NCBI RefSeq assembly: GCF_913774235.1
Contig: NZ_CAJYDW010000010.1
Coordinates: 1 to 64,000, forward strand
Source: an uncultured Pseudomonas sp.
Lineage (GTDB): Bacteria > Pseudomonadota > Gammaproteobacteria > Pseudomonadales > Pseudomonadaceae
Direction: 5' to 3'
Length of the DNA: 64,000 nucleotides
Shown here: piece by piece, positions 55,770 to 64,000 of the stretch
Layout of the letters: each line of letters starts with the position of its first letter
Position numbering within the stretch: the stretch's first letter is position 1
Notes under the pieces: model-generated
Database searches by the model: none
Told to the model about the DNA's origin: nothing
Seen by the model: only the letters and a program-made list of their open reading frames with translations
Translations under genes and position numbers: made by a program

Positions 55770-56462
55770 TCAGGTTGCATTTATTTGGTGCATCATCGCA
55801 TTCGCGAGGCGATCTATGCTTTCTTTTGGTGCGCTCTTGTCCTCTGCGCGCCGCCAGTGCTTGCTGCCGATCAGGATGAGCTTGAGCTGCTGCACCATCT
55901 TCGCCGCGGGCCATAGGTGGGGTGGTGTCAGTTCCGGTGGCGAATCGATCAGCTCGGGCAGGGTGGCGAACACCGTCTTCACCACCAGGTCGGCCAGGAC
56001 ATCGATCTGCGCGGGCACCAGATGCGGCAGGCGACCCAGGGCGAGCAGGTCCCGCGCCAGATCCTGGGTGATGCGCTGGCGCAGCTCGGCGATGGCCTGG
56101 CGCACGGCCAGGGAGCCGCCGTATTGCTCGCGGGCGAGGAAGAGGAATTGATCGCGGTTGTCGTGCACGGCATCGAGGAAGATCTCCACCGAGGCTTCGA
56201 TCATGCCGCGCTGCTGCAACTCGTGGTGTCTGACCTGGCGCAGGGCGTCGCGGAAGGTGTCGCCCACCTCCGCCACCAGCGCCAGGCCGAAGGTCTCCAT
56301 GTCGGCGAAATGGCGATAGAAACCCGCCGGGACGATCCCCGCCTGGCGACTCACCTCGCGCAGGCTGAGACTACCGAAGCCGCGACCGCTGTTCATCAGC
56401 AGGCGCGCCGATTCCAGCAGCGCCTGGCGGGTTTGCAGCTTCTGCTGGGCACGAATCGACAT
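55770..56462 (-). CDS. desT: TetR-family regulator, DesT-like
   Basis: 230-residue TetR regulator: helix-turn-helix in residues 8-55 (TRQALLESARLLMNSGRGFGSLSLREVSRQAGIVPAGFYRHF broken at the recognition helix) and a ligand domain with FLDAVHDNRDQFLFLAREQYGGSLAVRQAI. This matches DesT of Pseudomonas aeruginosa, which senses the saturated/unsaturated acyl-CoA ratio and controls the desCB acyl-CoA desaturase. It stands next to ureE there too, but desB and its reductase are not on the other side here. ATG at 56462; the frame runs further upstream only as a shadow. Confidence 0.75.
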   Translation of the reverse strand: MSIRAQQKLQTRQALLESARLLMNSGRGFGSLSLREVSRQAGIVPAGFYRHFADMETFGLALVAEVGDTFRDALRQVRHHELQQRGMIEASVEIFLDAVHDNRDQFLFLAREQYGGSLAVRQAIAELRQRITQDLARDLLALGRLPHLVPAQIDVLADLVVKTVFATLPELIDSPPELTPPHLWPAAKMVQQLKLILIGSKHWRRAEDKSAPKESIDRLANAMMHQINAT

Positions 56463-56579
56463 GGAAAGATTCCAGGAGGCAAGGCGGCACTGTAGCAAAG
56501 GCAGCCGCGACTGACTGCAAGGGTTTTCCGCGGCCGCCCGGTGGTAGTCTTTGCTCCCAGGTCCAGCCTGTAGAGCGCC

Positions 56580-57503
56580 ATGAATCTCGACAACCGCATC
56601 AAGTTTCGCCACCTGCTGTGTTTCCTGGAGATCGCCCAGCAGCGCAGCTTCGCCAAGGCGGCCGATGCCATCGCCGTGTCCCAGCCGGCTATCTCCAAGA
56701 CCATCCGCGAACTCGAAGAGATCCTCGAGGTGCGGCTGTTCGAACGCGGCAAGGGTGAGGTGACGCCGACCGAGGCGGGCCTGCTGTTCCTGCGCCATGC
56801 CGGGCCCTGCGTCCAGGCCCTGCGCGAGGGCATGCAACTGGTACGGGGCGGCGAGGCGGGCGGCCTGGTGCGGGTTGGGGTCCTGTCGACGGTGGAAAGC
56901 CAGGTCCTGCCCGAGGTCTTGGCGCGCCTGCACGAGCGGCACCGACAACTGATCGTCAACGTCGCCACCGGTCCCAGCGCCTATCTGCTCGGGCAGTTGC
57001 GCGTCGGCGACCTGGATCTGGTGGTCGGCCGCATGACCGACAGCCCCGACATCCACGGGCTCGACTTCGAGCATCTCTATACCGAGGCCCTGACCCTGGT
57101 GGTCCGCCCGGGGCACCCGCTCAGCCAGGCCCTGCCGGCCGATCTGGCGACCCTGGCGCGCTATCCACTGGTGCTGCCATTGCCCGGTACCACCATCCGC
57201 CGCCATGCCGAGAGCCTGTTCGTGCAGTGCGGCATTCCCCTCAGTGCCCAGCGGCTGGAGACCCTGTCACCGACTCTGAGTCGTCAGTACGTCCGCCAGA
57301 GCGACGCCCTGTGGATCGCGCCGCTGGATGCGGTACGCCGGGACCTGGCGACCGGCGAGCTGGTGGAAGTGCAATTGGGCGTACGCGAAGCGGGTGGCTC
57401 GGTCGGTATCTGCCGCAATGGCAGCGTGCCCCTGTCCCTGGCGACCCAGAGATTCTGCGACGTCCTGCGTGAGGTAGCCGGCGAGTTGACACTTAACCAT
57501 TAG
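56580..57503 (+). CDS. pcaQ: LysR-family activator PcaQ
   Basis: 307-residue LysR activator of the protocatechuate branch. Winged helix in residues 1-66 ([43 protein letters not shown], split at the recognition helix) and a co-inducer domain from about 95 ([18 protein letters not shown]). PcaQ responds to beta-carboxy-cis,cis-muconate in characterised systems. ATG at 56580. Its stop codon overlaps a perfect PcaQ operator, directly upstream of pcaHG. Confidence 0.92.
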   Translation: MNLDNRIKFRHLLCFLEIAQQRSFAKAADAIAVSQPAISKTIRELEEILEVRLFERGKGEVTPTEAGLLFLRHAGPCVQALREGMQLVRGGEAGGLVRVGVLSTVESQVLPEVLARLHERHRQLIVNVATGPSAYLLGQLRVGDLDLVVGRMTDSPDIHGLDFEHLYTEALTLVVRPGHPLSQALPADLATLARYPLVLPLPGTTIRRHAESLFVQCGIPLSAQRLETLSPTLSRQYVRQSDALWIAPLDAVRRDLATGELVEVQLGVREAGGSVGICRNGSVPLSLATQRFCDVLREVAGELTLNH

Positions 57504-57508
57504 GTTAT
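57493..57508 (-). promoter_or_regulatory. PcaQ operator upstream of pcaHG
   Basis: On the minus strand the sequence is ATAACC-TAAT-GGTTAA, an exact match to the published PcaQ consensus ATAACC-N4-GGTTAA. It includes the pcaQ stop codon (TAG at 57501-57503) and lies about 95 bases before the pcaH ATG. Confidence 0.88.
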
Positions 57509-57603
57509 GGGTCAGGGTGCAGCTTTCAATTCAACCCGTCGCCGCGCTGCGCCACACTGGGATCAGCCATCTTCTGGCCCCGATCCTTCCGTGGAGCATT
57601 CCA

Positions 57604-58329
57604 ATGCATAACAAGCCCCACGACGTTCGCTACGTCGCCCGTGATCGCACCTGGCATCCCCAGGCCTATACCCCCGCCTACAAATCCTCCATTCCGCGTT
57701 CGCCCCGTCAGGCGCTGGTGAGCCTGCAGCACCAGACCGCCTCCGAGCGCAGCGGTCCGGACTTCTCGCGCCTGCCCCTCGGTCCGCACGACAACGACCT
57801 GCTGCTCAACTTCGGCACCGGCCAACTGCCCCAAGGCGAGCGCATCATCCTGTTCGGTACCCTGCGCGACCAATTCGGCAAGCCGGTACCCAATTCCCTG
57901 GTGGAGATCTGGCAGGCCAACGCCGGCGGTCGCTACCGGCACAAGAACGACGTCTACCTGGCGCCGCTGGATCCCAACTTCGGCGGGGTCGGCCGCACCC
58001 GTACCGACAGCCAGGGCAACTACGTCTTCCGCACCATCCGCCCGGGCCCTTATCCCTGGCGCAACGGCAGCAACGACTGGCGTCCGGCGCACATCCACGT
58101 CTCGGTCATGGGCCCGGCCATCGCCACCCGGCTGATCACCCAGCTGTACTTCGAAGGCGATCCGCTGATCCCGCTGTGCCCCATCGTCAAGTCCATCGCC
58201 AATCCCGATGCCGTGCAGACCCTCATCGCCCGCCTGGACATGAGCATGGCCAACCCCATGGACTGCCTGGCCTATCGTTTCGACATCGTCACCCGCGGTG
58301 CGCGGCAGACGTTCTTCGAACATCACTGA
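57604..58329 (+). CDS. pcaH: Protocatechuate 3,4-dioxygenase beta subunit
   Basis: Iron-bearing subunit of the intradiol dioxygenase that opens protocatechuate to beta-carboxy-cis,cis-muconate. 241 residues, with Fe(III) ligands Tyr111 (GGRYRH), Tyr150 (PGPYPW), His163 and His165 (PAHIHVSV) all present. ATG at 57604; the frame extends to 57517 without a ribosome site. pcaG follows after 11 bases. Confidence 0.97.
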   Translation: MHNKPHDVRYVARDRTWHPQAYTPAYKSSIPRSPRQALVSLQHQTASERSGPDFSRLPLGPHDNDLLLNFGTGQLPQGERIILFGTLRDQFGKPVPNSLVEIWQANAGGRYRHKNDVYLAPLDPNFGGVGRTRTDSQGNYVFRTIRPGPYPWRNGSNDWRPAHIHVSVMGPAIATRLITQLYFEGDPLIPLCPIVKSIANPDAVQTLIARLDMSMANPMDCLAYRFDIVTRGARQTFFEHH

Positions 58330-58340
58330 GGACGCGCGAG

Positions 58341-58952
58341 ATGACGCCCAATTACCAAGCTTTGCTGCCGGAAACCCCCTCCCAGACCGCCGGCCCCTAC
58401 GTCCATATTGGCCTGGCCCTGGCCGCCGCCGGCAATCCCGCCCGCGACGTCGAGATCTGGAACCAGCTGGCCAAGCCCGGCGCCCCGGGCGAGCACATCC
58501 TGCTCACCGGCCAGGTGTTCGACGGCAACGGCAACCTGGTGCGCGACTCCTTCCTGGAGTTCTGGCAGGCCGACCACGAAGGCAAATACGATCCGGTCTA
58601 CGACGTGGAAAAGGCCTTCAACGGCTTCGGCCGCACCGCCACCACCTTCGATGCCGGCGACTGGACCCTGCACACCGTCAAGCCCGGCCAGGTCGTCGAC
58701 CAGCGTGGCCAGCCCATGGCGCCGCACATCAACGTCACCCTGTTCGCTCGCGGCATCAACATCCACCTGCAGACGCGGCTCTACTTCGACGACGAAGCCG
58801 AGGCCAACGCCCGCTGCCCGGTCTACAACCTGCCGGAGCCGGAACGTCGGTCGACCCTGCTGGCCCGCCGCTGCGAGATCGATGGCCGCCTGGCCTATCG
58901 CTTCGACATCTATCTGCAAGGCCCCCAGGAAACCGTCTTCTTCGATATCTAA
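58341..58952 (+). CDS. pcaG: Protocatechuate 3,4-dioxygenase alpha subunit
   Basis: 203-residue alpha subunit, homologous to PcaH but without the iron ligands, as expected. It begins MTPNYQALLPETPSQTAGPYVHIG and contains FLEFWQADHEGKYDPVYDVEKAFNGFGRT, split over the substrate-channel region, and APHINVTLFARGINIHLQTRLYF, where one His replaces the HxH pair. ATG at 58341 behind GCGCGAG. A terminator follows the stop. Confidence 0.97.
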   Translation: MTPNYQALLPETPSQTAGPYVHIGLALAAAGNPARDVEIWNQLAKPGAPGEHILLTGQVFDGNGNLVRDSFLEFWQADHEGKYDPVYDVEKAFNGFGRTATTFDAGDWTLHTVKPGQVVDQRGQPMAPHINVTLFARGINIHLQTRLYFDDEAEANARCPVYNLPEPERRSTLLARRCEIDGRLAYRFDIYLQGPQETVFFDI

Positions 58953-58967
58953 GAAGAGGCAGACAGC

Positions 58968-58995
58968 AAAAAGCCCTGCTCAGGCAGGGCTTTTT
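58968..58995. terminator. Bidirectional terminator between pcaG and coq7
   Basis: AAAAAGCCCTGC and GCAGGGCTTTTT are near-perfect arms around TCAG, with A and T runs on each side, so it ends both convergent transcripts. Confidence 0.92.
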
Positions 58996-59014
58996 CATGG
59001 CCGCAATCCAGGGG

Positions 59015-59662
59015 TCAGATGCGATAGGTGGTCTTGGTCATCACCTTGGCCACCAGACTCATGCCGTACTTCACCGGCGTCGGGAAGCGCCAGCCACCGG
59101 CAGCCAGGGCGTGCTCGGCGTGCTGCTCCTCATCGATGCGCATCTGCTCCAACACCGCCCGCGACTTGGCGTCAGTCGCCGGCAGCTTTTCCAGGTGCTC
59201 GTCCAGGTGACGGCAGACCTGGTCTTCGGTCGCCGCCACGAAGCCCAGGCTCAGGCGGTCGCTGATCAGACCCGCACCGGCGCCGATGCCGAACGACAGC
59301 CCATAGAACAGCGGATTGAGCAGGCTGGGCCGCTCACCCAGGGCGCGGATGCGTTGTTCGCACCAGGCCAGGTGATCGATCTCCTCGTCCGCCGCACGCT
59401 CCATCTCTTCGCGGACTTCCGGCAACTTGGCGGTCAGCGCCTGGCCCTGGTACAGCGCCTGGGCACAGACCTCGCCGGTGTGGTTGATGCGCATGAGGCC
59501 AGCCGCGTGGCGGCGTTCCTCGTCGGTCAGTTCGGCATCCTTGAGCGGAATGGCCGGTGAGCTGCGGGTCGGCGCGCCGCTGAAGGGCGTCAGGGTGCGC
59601 AGCGCGGTATCGGCCTGGATCAGTAGCCGATCGAACGGGGAATACTGGCGGGTGGAGCCCAT
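59015..59662 (-). CDS. coq7: Demethoxyubiquinone hydroxylase Coq7
   Basis: Di-iron monooxygenase that hydroxylates 2-polyprenyl-3-methyl-6-methoxy-1,4-benzoquinone in ubiquinone synthesis. 215 residues with metal-ligand motifs [38 protein letters not shown] and DEEQHAEHA, the four-helix ferritin-like set. ATG at 59662. Pseudomonads use Coq7 where Escherichia coli uses UbiF. Confidence 0.96.
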   Translation of the reverse strand: MGSTRQYSPFDRLLIQADTALRTLTPFSGAPTRSSPAIPLKDAELTDEERRHAAGLMRINHTGEVCAQALYQGQALTAKLPEVREEMERAADEEIDHLAWCEQRIRALGERPSLLNPLFYGLSFGIGAGAGLISDRLSLGFVAATEDQVCRHLDEHLEKLPATDAKSRAVLEQMRIDEEQHAEHALAAGGWRFPTPVKYGMSLVAKVMTKTTYRI

Positions 59663-59701
59663 GGTGATCTCCTTGGCGGATGGGGAAGGGCGGAGCGACG
59701 C

Positions 59702-60043
59702 TTAGCCCGGAGGCCAGGTCATCTGCCGCTTGCCCAGCACGTGCATATGGATGTGATAGACCGTCTGGCCACCCAGGGCGTTGCAGTTCATCGCCACCCG
59801 GAAGCCTTCCGCGCAGCCCTGCACCTGAGCCAGGCGCTGGGCGGTAAAGAGAATGTGCCCGGCGAGCTGTTTGTCGTCGGCCTCGCTCAGGTCATGCAGG
59901 GTCGCGATGTGCTTCTTGGGGATGACCAGGAAGTGCACCGGCGCCTGGGGGGCGATGTCATGGAAGGCGATGACCTGATCGTCCTCGTAGAGCACCTTGG
60001 CCGGAATGTCTCCGGCGACGATCTTGCAGAACAGACAATCCAC
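59702..60043 (-). CDS. HIT-family nucleotide hydrolase/transferase
   Basis: 113-residue histidine-triad protein of the HinT branch: V-DCLFCKIVAGDIPAKVLYEDDQVIAFHDIAPQAP, split at the nucleotide-binding strand, and the catalytic HIHMHVLG. HinT-like proteins cleave adenosine phosphoramidates. It starts with GTG at 60043 behind AGGAG; the frame from 60160 lies in the neighbouring MITE. It is downstream of the SDR gene, with a MITE between. Confidence 0.92.
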   Translation of the reverse strand: MDCLFCKIVAGDIPAKVLYEDDQVIAFHDIAPQAPVHFLVIPKKHIATLHDLSEADDKQLAGHILFTAQRLAQVQGCAEGFRVAMNCNALGGQTVYHIHMHVLGKRQMTWPPG

Positions 60044-60124
60044 GTCGATCTCCTGCTGGCTGAATAGGCGTCGAGTGTACCAGTGGCCGCCGCCTGGGGT
60101 CAGGTGCGGCGGCTGGGAGCACCC

Positions 60125-60270
60125 TAAGAGCCTGTTCATAATCTCGCGAGCTAGAGACAAACAAGGCGAAAATGGCTGAGGCAGCGGAGTTTACGAGTGG
60201 TACATGAGCATTCCGAAGCCATTTTCAACGCAGTTTGGCCGACGCGCAGCAGATTTTGAACAAGTTCTTA
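60125..60270. mobile_element. MITE-like element with 20-bp terminal inverted repeats
   Basis: The left end TAAGAGCCTGTTCATAATCT (60125-60144) and the right end AGATTTTGAACAAGTTCTTA (60251-60270) are inverted repeats with four mismatches. Inside, GCGAAAATGGCT and AGCCATTTTC form a second inverted pair, so the 146 bases can fold into a long hairpin. No frame inside is coding. TA at both outer ends would fit the TA target duplication of IS630/Tc1-type transposases. The right end supplies the stop codon of the SDR gene. Confidence 0.75.
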
Positions 60271-61056
60271 CGCTGGTTGAAAGAGTTTGCCGATTCGGAT
60301 CGCCGCCGAGCGCACCAGCGAGCGCGGGAAGAAGCGCGGCAGCAGGCTGCCCAGGCGATTACGCCAACCGGGCACAATCACCGCCTGGCGTCGCTCCAGC
60401 CCCTGGACCGCCGCCAGGGCGACCTCCTCGGCGGTCATCAGCAGCTTGCTCTGCTCCATGCGCCCGGTCTGCAGTCCGGCATTCTCGAAGAAAGCAGTGC
60501 GCGTCGGGCCGGGGCAGAGCACCGACACCGACACGCCGCGTTTCTTGAGCTCCTCGCGCAGCCCCTCGGAGAAATGCAGTACATAGGCCTTGGTCGCCGC
60601 GTAGCTGCTCATGTAGGGAATCGGCTGGAAGGCCGCGGTTGAGGCCACGTTGAGGATCTGGCCGCCGCCCTGGATCGCCATGTGCTGGCCCAAGGCATGG
60701 CACAGGCGGGTGAGCGCCAGGATATTCAGCTCCAGCTGCTCCTGTACCCGCGGCCAGTCGGCTTCCAGGAAGTCCCCGCCGCTGCCGATCCCGGCGCAGT
60801 TGACCAGCAGCCCGATGGCGCGTTCGCTCTGCTCCAGCTCGTGCAGCAGCCCGGTCAGGTGCAACGGCTCCGCCAGGTCGCAGACCCGGTACAGCACCTC
60901 CACGTCGAAGCGCTGGGCCAGTTCGGCGGCGATGCTCTCCAGCTTGTCCCTGCGCCGTGCCAGCAGGATCAGTGGCTGGCCACGCCGCGCCAGGGCTTCG
61001 GCCAGGGCCAGGCCGATTCCGCACGAAGCACCGGTTACCAGGGCATAACGCTGCAT
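60268..61056 (-). CDS. Short-chain dehydrogenase/reductase
   Basis: 262-residue classical SDR: cofactor motif VTGASCGIGLALAEALA, NCAGIGSGGDF, catalytic NVASTAAFQPIPYMSSYAATKAY and CPGPTRTAFF. The RARR-like basic residues after the first strand (LARRRDKLE) suggest NADP preference. Substrate unknown. The stop codon TAA (60270-60268) is the last three bases of the MITE, so the natural C-terminus was probably cut or altered there. ATG at 61056. It ends upstream of a HIT gene and starts downstream of hemJ. Confidence 0.88.
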   Translation of the reverse strand: MQRYALVTGASCGIGLALAEALARRGQPLILLARRRDKLESIAAELAQRFDVEVLYRVCDLAEPLHLTGLLHELEQSERAIGLLVNCAGIGSGGDFLEADWPRVQEQLELNILALTRLCHALGQHMAIQGGGQILNVASTAAFQPIPYMSSYAATKAYVLHFSEGLREELKKRGVSVSVLCPGPTRTAFFENAGLQTGRMEQSKLLMTAEEVALAAVQGLERRQAVIVPGWRNRLGSLLPRFFPRSLVRSAAIRIGKLFQPA

Positions 61057-61097
61057 ACTGCTTTCTCCAGGACCGAAACGTCGGGACGCGACCGGAT

Positions 61098-61523
61098 CTA
61101 GTAAGGTTTGACCACCACCAGGATGACCACGGCGATGAGGATGAGTACCGGCACCTCGTTGAACCAGCGATAGAACACGTGGCTACGTTTGTTCTCGCCG
61201 CGCTCGAATTTCTTGCGCATGGCGCCGCAGACGTGGTGATAGCCGATCAGCACCACCACCAGCGCCAACTTGGTGTGCATCCAGCCTTGGGTCATCCAGC
61301 TCGGATTGATCACCAGCAGGCCGATGCCGAACACCAGTGTCAGGATCATCGCCGGCAACATGATGCCCCGGTACAGCTTGCGCTCCATCAGGCAGAAGCG
61401 TTCATGGCTGACCGCATCGCTGCTCTGGGCGTGATAGACGAACAGCCGTGGCAAATAGAACAGACCGGCGAACCAGCAGACCATGGCGATCAGGTGAAAG
61501 GCTTTGAACCAAAGATAGAGCAT
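61098..61523 (-). CDS. hemJ: Protoporphyrinogen IX oxidase HemJ
   Basis: 141-residue membrane protein with four helices, starting MLYLWFKAFHLIAMVCWFAGLFYLPRLFVYHA, split over the first helix, and including KLALVVVLIGYHHVCG. The His and Arg/Lys residues are those of the UPF0093/HemJ family, which oxidises protoporphyrinogen IX in bacteria that lack HemG and HemY. AAGGAG lies nine bases before the ATG at 61523; a frame from 61553 is less likely. Confidence 0.9.
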   Translation of the reverse strand: MLYLWFKAFHLIAMVCWFAGLFYLPRLFVYHAQSSDAVSHERFCLMERKLYRGIMLPAMILTLVFGIGLLVINPSWMTQGWMHTKLALVVVLIGYHHVCGAMRKKFERGENKRSHVFYRWFNEVPVLILIAVVILVVVKPY

Positions 61524-61710
61524 CGGGGCGTTCTCCTTATCAGTCGGCCTCATCGGGCGGCGCGATATTAGAGTGGCGCCGTCGCCAAGTCATTCACTCC
61601 AGTCATCCCGGCTGGTAGCCCGCGGTCGCGCAATAGTTGACCATTTTGCTGGGGCAAGCGGATAATTTCGCCATTGAATTGTGTTCGGCGCGAGCCGGGA
61701 GACTACGGCA

Positions 61711-62061
61711 ATGACCATTGAAACCTTCACCCCGACCCCCCTGCAGTTCACCCTGGGTGCGGCCACCAAGGTGAAGAACCTGATCGAGGAAGAGGGCAAT
61801 CCCCGCCTGAAGCTGCGCGTCTTCGTCACCGGTGGCGGTTGCTCCGGCTTCCAGTACGGCTTCACCTTCGACGAGGATTCCGCGGACGACGACACCGTCA
61901 TCGAGCGCGATGGCGTGCACCTGGTCGTCGACCCCATGAGCTTCCAGTACCTGGCCGGTGCCGAGGTGGACTATCAGGAAGGCCTGGAAGGCTCGCGTTT
62001 CGTCATCAAGAACCCCAACGCCGCCACCACCTGCGGCTGCGGTCAGTCCTTCTCCATCTGA
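61711..62061 (+). CDS. erpA: Iron-sulfur cluster insertion protein ErpA
   Basis: A-type carrier that passes Fe-S clusters to apo-proteins. 116 residues with the three cluster cysteines: Cys44 in [11 protein letters not shown] and Cys108 and Cys110 in [12 protein letters not shown] at 61711. It is convergent with anmK, 18 bases apart. Confidence 0.96.
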   Translation: MTIETFTPTPLQFTLGAATKVKNLIEEEGNPRLKLRVFVTGGGCSGFQYGFTFDEDSADDDTVIERDGVHLVVDPMSFQYLAGAEVDYQEGLEGSRFVIKNPNAATTCGCGQSFSI

Positions 62062-62079
62062 TCGAGCGCGGGGCTGGGT

Positions 62080-64000
<1,921 letters not shown>

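Noticed and set aside
60121-60274. Longer target-site duplication around the MITE
   Set aside because: Flanks ACCC and CGCT do not match; only TA at both ends could be a duplication.

Overview
The window is a chromosomal segment of a high-GC gammaproteobacterium, almost certainly a Pseudomonas. Three things point there: the gene order uvrA / yajR-type MFS / ssb, fur-recN-grpE-dnaK-dnaJ-dapB-carA-lysE-carB-greA, ftsH-folP-glmM-tpiA-secG-tRNA(Leu)-tRNA(fMet)-rimP-nusA-infB-rbfA-truB-rpsO-pnp; a tmRNA whose tag reads ANDDNYALAA; and REP elements built on TGTAGGAGCGGCC. Species assignment is inference; the AmaAB, BraCDEFG and PcaQHG content would suit a soil or plant-associated pseudomonad.

Layout. 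1-9.9 kb: DNA repair and quality control (uvrA, ssb, ssrA, smpB), the ratA-rnfH pair, bamE, fur and recN. 9.9-20.9 kb: the heat-shock genes grpE-dnaK-dnaJ, then dapB and carA-lysE-carB-greA. 20.9-27.4 kb: yhbY, a 516-bp gap where rlmE/ftsJ would be expected, then ftsH to secG and two tRNA genes. 27.4-36.1 kb: the transcription/translation operon rimP to pnp. 36.2-48.3 kb is accessory metabolism: a LysR regulator divergent from an antiquitin-type aldehyde dehydrogenase and an FAD oxidase (probable L-pipecolate catabolism, AmaB-AmaA), a complete branched-chain amino-acid ABC transporter (braCDEFG), an aconitase X enzyme abutting braG, and a YdfG-type dehydrogenase. 48.3-53.3 kb: an ECF sigma/anti-sigma pair, a DUF3455 secreted protein, and a membrane glycosyltransferase paired with a lipoprotein phosphoesterase. 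53.3-56.5 kb: hupE/ureJ-ureG-ureF-ureE and a DesT-like TetR regulator. 56.6-59 kb: pcaQ-pcaH-pcaG (protocatechuate ring cleavage). 59-64 kb: coq7, a HIT protein, a MITE, an SDR, hemJ, erpA, anmK and a partial M23 peptidase.

Regulation readable from the sequence: two LexA-type boxes (CTG-N10-CAG) upstream of recN; sigma-32 promoters before grpE and before dnaK; a leader terminator ahead of carA that could be an attenuator; a terminator just before rimP; a PcaQ operator matching the published ATAACC-N4-GGTTAA consensus that overlaps the pcaQ stop codon; and a strong sigma-70 promoter for the initiator tRNA.

I found no phage, CRISPR array, intact IS or integrative element. The less ordinary points are the missing rlmE with an unexplained insert in its place, a cysteine-free Fur, a MITE that supplies the stop codon of a neighbouring gene, the aconitase X attached to an amino-acid importer, and the glycosyltransferase/phosphoesterase pair, whose job I cannot name.
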